A DNA stretch of 64,000 nt from Novosphingobium sp. KA1 (GTDB taxonomy: Bacteria; Pseudomonadota; Alphaproteobacteria; Sphingomonadales; Sphingomonadaceae): the NCBI RefSeq assembly GCF_017309955.1, contig NZ_CP021247.1:2443001-2507000 (forward strand), given 5' to 3'. Under the pieces are notes generated by a model that was not told where the DNA came from, searched no databases, and worked only from the letters and a program-made list of their open reading frames with translations. Below are positions 30,377 to 39,250 of the stretch, piece by piece. Every line of letters starts with the position of its first letter. Within the stretch, counting starts at the first letter, position 1. The position numbers were made by a program, and so were the translations under genes.

Positions 30377-32224
30377 TCAGGCATTGAGCTGCCGCGTCGG
30401 GGCGCTTTCTTGCCAGTCGGCCATCCAGCCCAGGACGTCCTCATAGGGCATCGGGCGGCAGATGCCGTAGCCTTGGCCGTTGAAGCAGCCGAGCGATACG
30501 AGCAAGTCGCGGATTTCCTCATTTTCCACGCCCTCGGCGACGAGAGGAATGCCAAGGCTTTCGCACAGCACCACGAGGCTGTTGACCAGCGACTGATCGA
30601 AACGGTTTTCGGTGAAGCGCTGGATGAATGAGCGGTCGATCTTGATCTCGCTGATCGCGAAGTCGCGCAAATAGCCGAATGAAGTGAAGCCGGCGCCGAA
30701 GTCGTCGATGGATAGGGCAATGCCGTTCTCGCGCAGCCGTTCGACAACTTGGCGTGCTTGCGAGGGGTTGGTGATGAGCGCGGTCTCCGTCAGTTCGAGC
30801 GTCACTCGCCTGGCGTCGATACGATGGCAGTTCACCATATCGACAAGGTCATCCACGAAACTGGTGCGTTCCAGCATACGCGCCGAGAGGTTTATCGAGA
30901 TCGAGGCGCCGTCGACCTTGTCCTGAATCCGTGCGAATTGTTCTAGCACCTTGTCGATGCACTGGTGGGTAAAAGTCTCCAGCATGGGGCTGTGTTCTAC
31001 CGCGCGAACCAGCTGGTCGGCGGGGATGTTGCCGATGCGTGGGTGCTCCCAGCGGACGAGCGCCTCAAAGCCGAGTACTCGGCCGTCGCGCATGTCCACC
31101 TTGGGTTGCCAATGCCATTGCAGGGCATCGTGTGCGATTGCGGTTTCCAGTTCCTCCAGCATGAGCCTGGGATCGAGCGGAGGTTGCGAGGGCATGTCCT
31201 CTTGCCAGGTCGCCAGTTTGGCAAGTCCGCGCTTGGCCTCGTACATGGCGTCATCAGCGGCTGAGAGCAGTCCCGCCGGCGAGAAACCGCGTTGCGGGCA
31301 GAGCGCAATGCCGAGCGAGGCGCCGACGTGAAGGACGCGGCTTTCATGGACGATTGGTTGTTCGATCAGGCGGACCAGCTTGGCGCCCATGGCTGCGGCT
31401 GTTTCGTCGCTGTCGATGTCCTGCAGCAGCAGGGCGAACTCGTCGCCGCCGAGGCGGGCTACGGTGTCAACTTCGCGCAAATGGCCGCGCAGGCGCCGGG
31501 CGACCGTGGTAAGGACGATATCACCCACCGCGTGGCCGAAGCTGTCATTGATTTCCTTGAAGCGATCGAGGTCGATCATCATGACTGCAAAACCGTCGCC
31601 GGTGCGACGCGCACGGGCGCAAGACTGGCCAAGCCGGTCAAACAGCAAGGTGCGGTTCGGTAGGTCAGTCAGGGGATCGTGAAGGCTGCGGTGGGTCAGT
31701 TCCTCCTCGGCGCGGCGCAAGTCCTGTCGGTACTTGCGCCAGGCGATGCCTTCCTCGACTGAAGCGGCGACGCGTTCGGGCGAAAGGCCACGCTTGGTGA
31801 GGAACTCTGTCATGCCGGACTTGATCGAATCTGCGGCGATCTGCTCGTCGGCGTTGCCGGTGACTGCAACAATTGGGCAGTCTGGATCAACTTCGGCGCG
31901 GATAGTCGGCACCAGGTCGCGGCCGTCGCCGTCGCCCAGGCCGAAGTCGAGGAAGACGATGTCAAATTGCGGTTCCGCAAGGCGGATCAGTTGCAGCGCC
32001 TCCGCCTGCGATGCTGCTTCCATCACGTTGATCCGGCGCGGGCAGCGCTCCAGCATGCGGATCAGGCGTTCGCGGTCGACATCGTCGTCATCGATTACCA
32101 GGGCCTGGATGTCGGAAGTGCCGTTTTGAAGGGATTCCATGCGAGGTATCCCTTCGCCGGATGGGCTGGAGGCGATGAGGTAGGGTTCGGGGTGATAGGC
32201 TTCGGGCCGGGCTTGAAAGGTCAT
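30377..32224 (-). CDS. response regulator with GGDEF and EAL domains
   Basis: 615 residues from ATG 32224, two bases after the receiver gene's stop (AGGAG upstream); ATG 32140 is an alternative with its own GAAGGG. Order: REC domain (VIDDDDVDRERL, phosphoacceptor in VFLDFGLGDGDG), diguanylate cyclase with intact RLGGDEF and a RxxD inhibitory site (REVD) five residues before, and phosphodiesterase with FEALVRWEHP, NLSARM, ELTETALI, DDFGAGFTS, KIDRSF. A c-di-GMP synthesis and degradation module controlled by phosphorylation, the last gene of the kinase-receiver operon. Confidence 0.92.
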   Translation of the reverse strand: MTFQARPEAYHPEPYLIASSPSGEGIPRMESLQNGTSDIQALVIDDDDVDRERLIRMLERCPRRINVMEAASQAEALQLIRLAEPQFDIVFLDFGLGDGDGRDLVPTIRAEVDPDCPIVAVTGNADEQIAADSIKSGMTEFLTKRGLSPERVAASVEEGIAWRKYRQDLRRAEEELTHRSLHDPLTDLPNRTLLFDRLGQSCARARRTGDGFAVMMIDLDRFKEINDSFGHAVGDIVLTTVARRLRGHLREVDTVARLGGDEFALLLQDIDSDETAAAMGAKLVRLIEQPIVHESRVLHVGASLGIALCPQRGFSPAGLLSAADDAMYEAKRGLAKLATWQEDMPSQPPLDPRLMLEELETAIAHDALQWHWQPKVDMRDGRVLGFEALVRWEHPRIGNIPADQLVRAVEHSPMLETFTHQCIDKVLEQFARIQDKVDGASISINLSARMLERTSFVDDLVDMVNCHRIDARRVTLELTETALITNPSQARQVVERLRENGIALSIDDFGAGFTSFGYLRDFAISEIKIDRSFIQRFTENRFDQSLVNSLVVLCESLGIPLVAEGVENEEIRDLLVSLGCFNGQGYGICRPMPYEDVLGWMADWQESAPTRQLNA

Positions 32225-32226
32225 GA

Positions 32227-32685
32227 TCAGGGTAGCTCCTGGGTCCGGGCATATTTGCCGATGAATTGAGCCAGTTGTGCGAATTGCGGGCCAACCGAGG
32301 ACTTTACCATGTAGCCTGCGACATGTTCGTCGTAGGCACGGGAGCGGTCCTGATCGCGGCAGCTTGTGGTCAGTACGAAGACGACCGTGCGGCACAGTTC
32401 AGGGTCGGCTCGCAGGGCGCGAAGAAACTGGAAGCCGTCCATGATCGGCATGTTGAGGTCGAGCAGAACGATGACCGGGGTAGCGGCGTGACTTTTTGGG
32501 TGACGATTCTGCAGGATCGCAAGTGCTTCGGCGCCGTCGGTCGCGGTGACCAGATTGCAGGGGACATCGTGTCGGACGAAGCTGCGCAACACGCCTTCGA
32601 GCGCAACGTCGTCGTCGTCCACCACCAGAACCGTGCATACGGATTGGCGAGTGTCGTTTGTCACCTTTTCAAGAGTATCAGTCAT
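32227..32685 (-). CDS. single-domain response regulator
   Basis: 152 residues from ATG 32685, overlapping the end of the kinase gene by eight bases. It is a lone REC domain of the Rcp1-like class: acidic pocket VVDDDDVALEG, phosphoacceptor aspartate in VLLDLNMPIMDG, threonine in VLTTSCRDQ and lysine in YMVKSS. There is no output domain. Position between the histidine kinase and the REC-GGDEF-EAL gene suggests it relays or competes for phosphate. A longer in-frame N-terminus (to 32742) inside the kinase gene is not supported. Confidence 0.88.
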   Translation of the reverse strand: MTDTLEKVTNDTRQSVCTVLVVDDDDVALEGVLRSFVRHDVPCNLVTATDGAEALAILQNRHPKSHAATPVIVLLDLNMPIMDGFQFLRALRADPELCRTVVFVLTTSCRDQDRSRAYDEHVAGYMVKSSVGPQFAQLAQFIGKYARTQELP

Positions 32686-34147
32686 CTTCGAACTCCTTGA
32701 GCAGGATGCGCGGCCAGTGGATCTCGAAGCTGGCGCCGCCAAGCGCCCCTGGCGATTGTACCGTGATCATGCCTCCGTGGGCGTTGATCATCCGCCGCGT
32801 GAAGGCGAGGCCGAGGCCGTCGCCGCTGGTGCCGGGAGAGGCGCGGTGGAACAGCTTGAAGATGCGCTCTTCGGTACCGGGGGTGACCCCTCGCCCATCG
32901 TCATCGACGGTGAAGACCGCGAAGCGGCCTTCGTCATGCATGGTAATGCGAATTACACCGGTTTCGCTGCCATGGTGTTTGACCGCATTGCCGATCAGAT
33001 TGCGGAGGCTGGTCGCAAGAGGCGCCAGCGGGGCGCTGAAGCGCGAGCCGTTGACTTCGATGGTGACGGTGAAACCGTCCGGCACGTTGGCAAGAGTTAC
33101 GGCCTCTTCGATGAGCTTGGCAGGGTCGATGGATTCCATGTGCGGATCGCGCACGCCAACCCGGGCATACGTCAGGAGATCATCGATCATTTGCTCTGCG
33201 CGAGTTATGCGCAGCGAGATGCGGTCGAAGTTGTGTTTTACTCCGTCGGAAAGGTGTTCGTCGCCGATGTCTTCGCGTATCCACGAGACAAGGTCGCCGA
33301 TCCCACGCAGTGGTGACCGCAAGTCATGGCTGGCGACATAGGTGAATTCTTCGAGTTGTGTATTGGTCTGCTCGAGCGCCATCTGTGCGCGCTTGCGTTT
33401 CGAGATGTCGGTGATGATCGCCATGAAAAGCGGTTGGGCGACCGTCTCGAGACGGGTGAGGGCGATCTCTACAGGGATCTCGCGACCGGAACGATGGCGT
33501 CCGGTAAGGTCGCGGCCAGAGCCCATCGCCCGGGATTCGGGCGCTCGAGTATAGCCTTCGACATGGCCTGCGTGACTTGCGCGATAGCGCTCGGGCAGCA
33601 ACATTTCGAGTGATCTGCCGACAAGCTCTTCACGGGCGTAGCCGAACTCGTCGGCCAGCGCGGAGTTGACCTGAACGATCCGCTGGCGACCATCTATTAC
33701 GAGAAGACCGAGGGGTAGGTTCTCGAAGATCTGGGTGAAGCGCTTTTCCGCCAAGGTCAGTTGGGCAAGGCTCTTCACGTAAAGGATCGCCCATTGGTCG
33801 AATGCTGCGGTGCAGGGCACAAGGGTGATTTCGCAGGGCTGTTCGGCACCATCTCGGCGGTTGAAGTTGATTGCTCGGGACCAGGGGACGCGCGTTTCCG
33901 GCAAGGCGTCGAAATGGGACTCGATCATCTGCAACAGCGCGTCGCCTTCTTCCGTCTCGAACCAGACGGTGATCAATGAAAGGCGCAGGGCGGTGGCATC
34001 CGTTTCGCCAACGATTGAGCCCAGGGCAGGATTGGCCCACGAAATGACTCCGGCCCTATCGAGGATGGCGGCGCCGATCGGCGCATGTTGGAGCGCGGCG
34101 TGGGTTTCGGCCAGGCTATCGACAGTAATCGTCACACGACCTCCCAT
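32678..34147 (-). CDS. PAS-domain sensor histidine kinase
   Basis: 489 residues without membrane segments. Two PAS domains (about 15-125 and 135-250, the second with FENLPLGLLVIDGRQRIVQVNSALADEFGYAREELVGR) are followed by the HisKA dimerisation segment with the phosphorylated histidine H274 in YVASHDLRSPLRGI, and an ATPase domain with NLIGNAVKHH (N box), DDDGRGVTPGTEERIFKLFHR and GDGLGLAF. The closest motifs are those of phytochrome-type and similar soluble kinases. First gene of the three-gene kinase-receiver-GGDEF/EAL unit; the ligand of the PAS domains is unknown. Confidence 0.9.
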   Translation of the reverse strand: MGGRVTITVDSLAETHAALQHAPIGAAILDRAGVISWANPALGSIVGETDATALRLSLITVWFETEEGDALLQMIESHFDALPETRVPWSRAINFNRRDGAEQPCEITLVPCTAAFDQWAILYVKSLAQLTLAEKRFTQIFENLPLGLLVIDGRQRIVQVNSALADEFGYAREELVGRSLEMLLPERYRASHAGHVEGYTRAPESRAMGSGRDLTGRHRSGREIPVEIALTRLETVAQPLFMAIITDISKRKRAQMALEQTNTQLEEFTYVASHDLRSPLRGIGDLVSWIREDIGDEHLSDGVKHNFDRISLRITRAEQMIDDLLTYARVGVRDPHMESIDPAKLIEEAVTLANVPDGFTVTIEVNGSRFSAPLAPLATSLRNLIGNAVKHHGSETGVIRITMHDEGRFAVFTVDDDGRGVTPGTEERIFKLFHRASPGTSGDGLGLAFTRRMINAHGGMITVQSPGALGGASFEIHWPRILLKEFEDD

Positions 34148-34355
34148 GCAGATCGCCAGTCCTTTCCCGGGAGCGGGAAGGATCAGGCGGTGCGACCGGG
34201 AGGTCGTTTCGCGTTCTTCAGCGACGCGAGGAATGAACCTCCAGCGTCATACTTTGGACCTAGGCCGTTTGCGGCTCACGAAGGAGCACTTCCGTCTATT
34301 CCCGTAATGCGAGGGACTCGCAACGATTGCTGGGCGGATTTTACAGGGTGAGCGC

Positions 34356-34847
34356 TCAGATCGCGACGAACTTGCCTGCGTCGCGGTCCTTGCGCACCAT
34401 GAGCCCGTCGAACACCGACCCGCTCATGGTGATCCACACGCCGGGCTGTGCAGACTGACAGCAAGCAAAGGCCATGCCAAGGTTGAAGGTTGCATCGCTT
34501 TCGGCAAAGCGCGCGGGGGCGAGGGCACCGGTCAGCACCACGGTCTTGCCTTCCAGACCTTCCAGCGCCTTGGCGGTGTCGGTCATGGTGTCGGTGCCAT
34601 GAGTGACGACCACGTGGCTTTCGGGCGCCGCGGCGATGGTAGCGCGGATGAGGGCGCGATCCTCGTCGGTGAGTTCGAGGCTGTCCTTGCGGAGCAGTTC
34701 CACCACGCGAAACGGATGGGCCACGCGCGAGGTCTTGAGCAGCTTTTCGATGACGCTTTCGGCGATCTGGTATTCGCTGAGCGCGTCGAAGTACTGCTTG
34801 TCGAACGTGCCGCCGGTGGTGACGACGAGGATGGGGGCGAGAGTCAT
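34356..34847 (-). CDS. single-domain asparaginase-like protein
   Basis: 163 residues from ATG 34847 (MTLAPILVVTTGGTFDK). It contains the N-terminal asparaginase motifs TTGGTFDK (nucleophile threonine) and HGTDTMTDTA (second catalytic threonine and aspartate) plus LTGALAPARFAESDATFNLGMA, but lacks the C-terminal domain of the roughly 330-residue asparaginases. Such short versions are recorded as asparaginase-domain proteins; whether they are active is unknown. Conserved length and lack of frameshift argue it is not a broken gene. A 23-residue extension upstream in frame is not supported. Confidence 0.75.
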   Translation of the reverse strand: MTLAPILVVTTGGTFDKQYFDALSEYQIAESVIEKLLKTSRVAHPFRVVELLRKDSLELTDEDRALIRATIAAAPESHVVVTHGTDTMTDTAKALEGLEGKTVVLTGALAPARFAESDATFNLGMAFACCQSAQPGVWITMSGSVFDGLMVRKDRDAGKFVAI

Positions 34848-34920
34848 GCCGGCGCCTTTAAACCGGCGGCGGGGGCGGGGCAACCGTTGGCGATAGTGCC
34901 TGACACTTCCGCACAAACGC

Positions 34921-35005
34921 TGTCGTCCCCGCTAATGCGGGTATCCCGCTTCCTTCTGCAACCTCGCCAAGCGGGGCCCCCGCCTTCGCAGGGGCGACGA
35001 GGTTG
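34921..35005. repeat. REP-like palindromic element
   Basis: GTCGTCCCCGC near 34922 is repeated inverted as GCAGGGGCGACGAGG near 34988-35002, with nested GC-rich palindromes (GCTAATGCGGG, CCCCGCC..GCGGGG) between. Such CGTCCCCGC..GCGGGGACG units resemble dispersed intergenic repeats of many alphaproteobacteria. Whether it recurs elsewhere in this genome cannot be seen from one window. Confidence 0.5.
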
Positions 35006-35035
35006 GGGTTGAACGGTTGGCTCTTGCTCGCCCAA

Positions 35036-38000
35036 CTACGCTTTCGCCATCTCGTTCAGCGTCACATAGTCAAGCTTGCCGGTGCCCAGCACGGGCAGGG
35101 CGTCCAGCACGCGGATCTCGCGCGGGATCGAGAGTTCGGCCACGCCGTTGGCGCGGCCCCATTCCTGCAGCGCCTTGTGGTCGGCACCCTTGGCGGTGGT
35201 GTAGAGCACCAGTTGCTCGCCCTTCTTCGCGTCGGGCCGGGTGACCACGGCGCTTTCCGCATCGGGCCAGACTTTGGCGGCATAACCCTCGACGGCGGGG
35301 AGAGAGACCATTTCGCCGGCGATCTTGGCAAAGCGCTTGGCGCGGCCACGGATGGTGACGAAGCCGATCTCGTCGATGGTGACGATATCGCCGGTGTCGT
35401 GCCAGCCCTCGACAGGCGGCTGGAGGACGCCGGGTTCACTCGCCAACAGGTATCCGGCCATGACGTTGGGCCCGCGGACATAGAGACGGCCGCCCTCGGC
35501 GATGCCGGGCACCTCCTCAAGCCGCGCTTCCATCGCGGGCAGCATCCGGCCGACCGTGCCCGCCTTGAAGTGCATCGGCGTGTTCACCGCGATCACCGGC
35601 GCGCACTCGGTAGCACCATAGCCTTCGAGGATGCGCAGGCCGAACTTGTCGGCATAGGTGCGGCGGGTTTCCTCACGCACTTTCTCCGCGCCCGCGAAGA
35701 TGTAGCGCAGCGAGTAGAAGTCGTAGCTGTGCGCCATGCGGGCATAGCCGGAGAGGAAGGTGTCGGTGCCGAACAGGATCGTGGCATTGGCGTCGTAGGC
35801 GAGCGCGGGCACGATACGGTAGTGCAGCGGGCTGGGGTAGAACACCGTGCGAATGCCGTTCAGCAGCGGTAGCAGAGTGCCGCCGGTCAGCCCGAACGAG
35901 TGGAACACCGGCAGCGCGTTCAGCACCACGTCGGCAGGGTTGAAGTCGATCCGCGCGGCCAGTTGTGCGCAGTTGGACAGCAGGTTGCGGTGGCTGAGCA
36001 CCACGCCCTTGGGCGCGCCTTCGGAGCCTGAGGTGAACAGGATCACCGCCGGTGCATCGGGCGAGACCTTGCGGCGGGCATGGCGGCTGGCGGCAAGGCG
36101 GCCGGTCACCATGTGCCAAAGCTTGGCGGTGGTGCCGATCTCTGCGGCCAGGTCTTCGAGGTAGAGTACGTTGCGACCGTCCGCTTCCAGCGCGGCGATC
36201 ACGGCGTCCAGCTTGCCCTGTTCGACGAAGGCGCGCGCGGTGACGACGGTTTCGATCTTCGCGGTGGCGCAGGCGGACACGAGGCTGGCCTGGCCCACCG
36301 TGAAGTTCAGCATGGCAGGCACGCGCCCTTCGGCCTGAAGCGCGAAAAAGGCGAGGGCGACGCCGCTGACATTGGGCAGCAGCAGACCGACGGCTTCGCC
36401 GGGGCGGGTGCGATAGGCAAGCCGCTCGCCCAGCAGTTCGGCGCCCAGGATCAGGCGGTTGTAGGCCAGCGGCGTGCGCTTGATGTCTTCCACCACCTTG
36501 GTCTTGCCGCCGTGGACCGCGCGCGCTTCGCAGAGCGCGGCGAACAGCGTGCGGTCGGTGTGGCTGGTGTCGAAGATCATCCGGCTCATCTCGTCATAGA
36601 GACGGCGACCGGCGATGGCGCGGCGCTGGCGGGCAGGCATCTCGCCTTCAATGCTGAAGCGGCGTGCGGGCAGCACTTCGATCGAGACTTTGGGGAACCA
36701 GCGCTGGCGGACTTTGCCCTTGAGGTGGGAGAAGGGCGTGTACTGCGGCCCGTCAAGGCGGACGGGGATGATCGGCGCGTCGGCCTTGTCGGCCACCATG
36801 CCGGGGCCGTCGAACACCTTCATCAGCGCGCCGGTCACGGTGATGCGGCCTTCGGGGAAGATCACCAAGGTGCGGCCTTCCTTCACGGCGCGGACCATGG
36901 CCTTGGCCGCCATCGGATTGGTGGGATCGACCGGGAAGGCGCGGAACAGCTTGAGGAAGGGCTGGATCCACCAGCTCTTGGCAATGGCGGTGTGGACCGC
37001 GAATGTCGGCTTGCCGGGCAGGAAGGCGCCCAGCAGCACGCCGTCGAGGTAGGAGAGGTGGTTGACGACGACCACGGCCGGTTCGCCGGGCTTGGGCATG
37101 TTCTCGATGCCGGTCACTTCCACGCGGTAGAGCATGCGCAGCACCGTGCGGATCACCGCCTTGAACAGCGTTTCGGGCAGCAGCCAGATCGAGGTGACGG
37201 CAACCAGCAGCGTCGCGAAGCCCAGTACGCCGATCACGCCCGGCACGCTCATCCCGTTGCCCAGCAGCACCGCGACAATGCCCACGGCTGCCACGGTCAT
37301 GCCGGCGTTGAGGATGTTGTTGGCGGCGATCACCTGAGAGCGTTCCTCGGGCGCTGAATGGATCTGGAGGATCGCGTAGAGCGGCACGATGAACATCCCG
37401 CCGGAGAAGGCGATGATGACGAGGTCCGCGAAGATCTTCCACGACTGCGGGTTGGCCACGAACTGGCGCACATCGGCGTCGATCACCGTTGGCACGAAGG
37501 CGCGGGTGGAGAGCCACAGGTCGATCAGGCCGATGGCCAGCATCAGCGCGCTGACCGGCACATAGCGGGCCGAGACTTCGCCCTTCAGCATGCGGTTCAC
37601 CGTCATCGAACCCAGCGCGATGACGACCGAGAACACGACAAGGAACAGCGTCGCCACGTCCTTTTGCGCCTGCAGCGTGTCGGAAACGAGGGGGACGAAT
37701 TCGGTCAGCAGGATCGCGCCCGCCGTGAAGAACCAGCTGATGCCCAGCACCGCCAGCCACACGCCGCGGCCGCGATGGGCGGCGGCGATGATATGCCATG
37801 TGCCGCGTGCGATGTTCCAGTCGATCGGATGGCCGCCCCGGCTGGGCGGTGCGGGCGGGATCGCCTGCGCGGCCAGCCAGCCCACCACGGCAAGACCCAT
37901 GGCGACCAGACCCGCTTCCCATGGCACGACCTGCCCGGCTAGCAACTGGCCGCCCAGAATGGCAAGGAACGTGCCCGCTTCGATCAGGCCGGTGCCGCCC

Positions 38001-38431
38001 ATGACTTCGCGCTCGCCAAGGTGCTGCGGCAGGATCGAGTACTTCACCGGGCCGAACACGGTGGAATGCAGGCCCATCAGGAACAGGCTGGCGAGCAGGA
38101 CCGTGATCGATTCCCACGCGAAACCAATGAGGGCAAGGCCCATGATGCCGACTTCGGCCAGCTTGATCCAGCGGACGAGTTTCGCCTTGTCGATCCGGTC
38201 CGCGATCTGGCCGGCAAGGGCAGAGAACAGGAAATAGGGCAGGGTGAACAGCCCCGTTGCGACCACCGACAGCATCCCCGCCTTGTCCGGCGCATCGCGC
38301 AGCAGGCCGTAGTTGGCCAGCAGCAGCATCGCGTACTTCAGCAGGTTGTCGTTGAAGGCGCCCAGGAACTGGACGCAGAACATCGGCGCGAACCGCCGCT
38401 TGGTCAGCAATGAAAAGTCTGGTGCCGCCAC
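35036..38431 (-). CDS. MFS transporter / PlsC acyltransferase / AMP-dependent ligase fusion
   Basis: 1131 residues from GTG 38431 (AAAAGGGGG upstream). Three parts: an LplT-like MFS domain (about 1-425; KRRFAPMFCVQFLGAFNDNLLKYA and about twelve helices), an acylglycerophosphate acyltransferase domain with NHLSYLD (HX4D, H458-D463) and FPEGRIT, and an acyl-CoA/ACP synthetase domain (from about 650) with VILFTSGSEGAPKG, YGATECAP and YVRGPNVMAGY. The layout matches lysophospholipid flippase-acyltransferase-acyl-ACP synthetase (Aas plus LplT) in one chain, for phospholipid repair. Divergent from a TetR gene with tandem operators, so it is likely TetR-controlled. Confidence 0.9.
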   Translation of the reverse strand: MAAPDFSLLTKRRFAPMFCVQFLGAFNDNLLKYAMLLLANYGLLRDAPDKAGMLSVVATGLFTLPYFLFSALAGQIADRIDKAKLVRWIKLAEVGIMGLALIGFAWESITVLLASLFLMGLHSTVFGPVKYSILPQHLGEREVMGGTGLIEAGTFLAILGGQLLAGQVVPWEAGLVAMGLAVVGWLAAQAIPPAPPSRGGHPIDWNIARGTWHIIAAAHRGRGVWLAVLGISWFFTAGAILLTEFVPLVSDTLQAQKDVATLFLVVFSVVIALGSMTVNRMLKGEVSARYVPVSALMLAIGLIDLWLSTRAFVPTVIDADVRQFVANPQSWKIFADLVIIAFSGGMFIVPLYAILQIHSAPEERSQVIAANNILNAGMTVAAVGIVAVLLGNGMSVPGVIGVLGFATLLVAVTSIWLLPETLFKAVIRTVLRMLYRVEVTGIENMPKPGEPAVVVVNHLSYLDGVLLGAFLPGKPTFAVHTAIAKSWWIQPFLKLFRAFPVDPTNPMAAKAMVRAVKEGRTLVIFPEGRITVTGALMKVFDGPGMVADKADAPIIPVRLDGPQYTPFSHLKGKVRQRWFPKVSIEVLPARRFSIEGEMPARQRRAIAGRRLYDEMSRMIFDTSHTDRTLFAALCEARAVHGGKTKVVEDIKRTPLAYNRLILGAELLGERLAYRTRPGEAVGLLLPNVSGVALAFFALQAEGRVPAMLNFTVGQASLVSACATAKIETVVTARAFVEQGKLDAVIAALEADGRNVLYLEDLAAEIGTTAKLWHMVTGRLAASRHARRKVSPDAPAVILFTSGSEGAPKGVVLSHRNLLSNCAQLAARIDFNPADVVLNALPVFHSFGLTGGTLLPLLNGIRTVFYPSPLHYRIVPALAYDANATILFGTDTFLSGYARMAHSYDFYSLRYIFAGAEKVREETRRTYADKFGLRILEGYGATECAPVIAVNTPMHFKAGTVGRMLPAMEARLEEVPGIAEGGRLYVRGPNVMAGYLLASEPGVLQPPVEGWHDTGDIVTIDEIGFVTIRGRAKRFAKIAGEMVSLPAVEGYAAKVWPDAESAVVTRPDAKKGEQLVLYTTAKGADHKALQEWGRANGVAELSIPREIRVLDALPVLGTGKLDYVTLNEMAKA

Positions 38432-38563
38432 GCCTGTATTCCCCCTTTTGATGGGACTGCTTGGACTTCAAGGACTTTGCGGGCGGGTAACGGTGCCAGC
38501 CACTCGCCCATCCTCCGCAACGAATCATGTCACATCATCGTCGCGATGGTAGGGGTGGCATTT

Positions 38564-38605
38564 AATTGATCGTTGTTCAATTAAAAAATTAGACATCGTT
38601 CAATT
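38564..38605. promoter_or_regulatory. two tandem TetR-type operators (AATT..GTTCAATT)
   Basis: Two 19-bp imperfect palindromes, 38564-38582 and 38587-38605, both read AATT-x-G-A-...-GTTCAATT and are spaced 23 bp centre to centre. They occupy the 213-bp divergent gap between the fusion gene (start 38431) and the TetR gene (start 38645). The half-site GTTCAATT is identical in both copies. Confidence 0.72.
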
Positions 38606-38644
38606 TATTCGGTTATCTGGTGCTGCAATCGAATGAGGGCATGA

Positions 38645-39250
38645 ATGGGACGGCGATCGGATCACAGCCGCGAGGAACTGCGCGAACTCTTCGTGGCGCA
38701 GGGCCATGCCCTGCTGTCCGAAGTCGGTTTCGCCCGGTTTTCCGCGCGCGAAGTGGCCAAGCAGGTCGGCTATTCGGTGGGTACGATCTACAACGTGTTC
38801 GGCTCGCTGGACGCGCTGATGGTTGAGATCAACGGCCGCACGCTCGATATGTGGATCGCCTTTCTGGAGGGGCGGCTGGCGGCTTGCGAGGACGGTGCCG
38901 TGCGTCTTGACGCAGCGATCGGCGCTTATTTCGATTTTGCGCTCAGCCATCGCCACGCCTGGACTGCGCTTTACGACTTCCGCCTGCCGGAAGGCAGCGA
39001 ATCGCCTGCGTTCTACCGCCAGAAAGTGGCGACCATCACTGGCGTGATCGTGCGCGAGATTGCTGCAGTCCTGCCAGAAGGCGTGCGTGAGGAGGCCGTC
39101 CCGCTGGCGCGCTCGCTGCTGGCGAGTGTCCATGGGCACTGCTTCTTCGCGCTCAACGGCACTTTCGCGATGCTGGGCGAGGACGATCCGCTTGCAGCCG
39201 CCAAAGCGCGCGTGGCGGATAGCGTCGCCTGCGCGATCTCAGGCCGGTAA
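38645..39250 (+). CDS. TetR-family transcriptional regulator
   Basis: 201 residues from ATG 38645 with GAGGG six bases upstream. The N-terminal helix-turn-helix is FSAREVAKQVGYSVGTIYNVFGSLDALM; the rest is an all-helical ligand-binding domain of the TetR_C type. It is divergent from the acyltransferase fusion and 3' overlaps the next TetR gene by 12 bases. The tandem palindromes at 38564-38605 are probably its operator. The likely ligand is an acyl-CoA or fatty-acid derivative (inference from the neighbour). Confidence 0.88.
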   Translation: MGRRSDHSREELRELFVAQGHALLSEVGFARFSAREVAKQVGYSVGTIYNVFGSLDALMVEINGRTLDMWIAFLEGRLAACEDGAVRLDAAIGAYFDFALSHRHAWTALYDFRLPEGSESPAFYRQKVATITGVIVREIAAVLPEGVREEAVPLARSLLASVHGHCFFALNGTFAMLGEDDPLAAAKARVADSVACAISGR

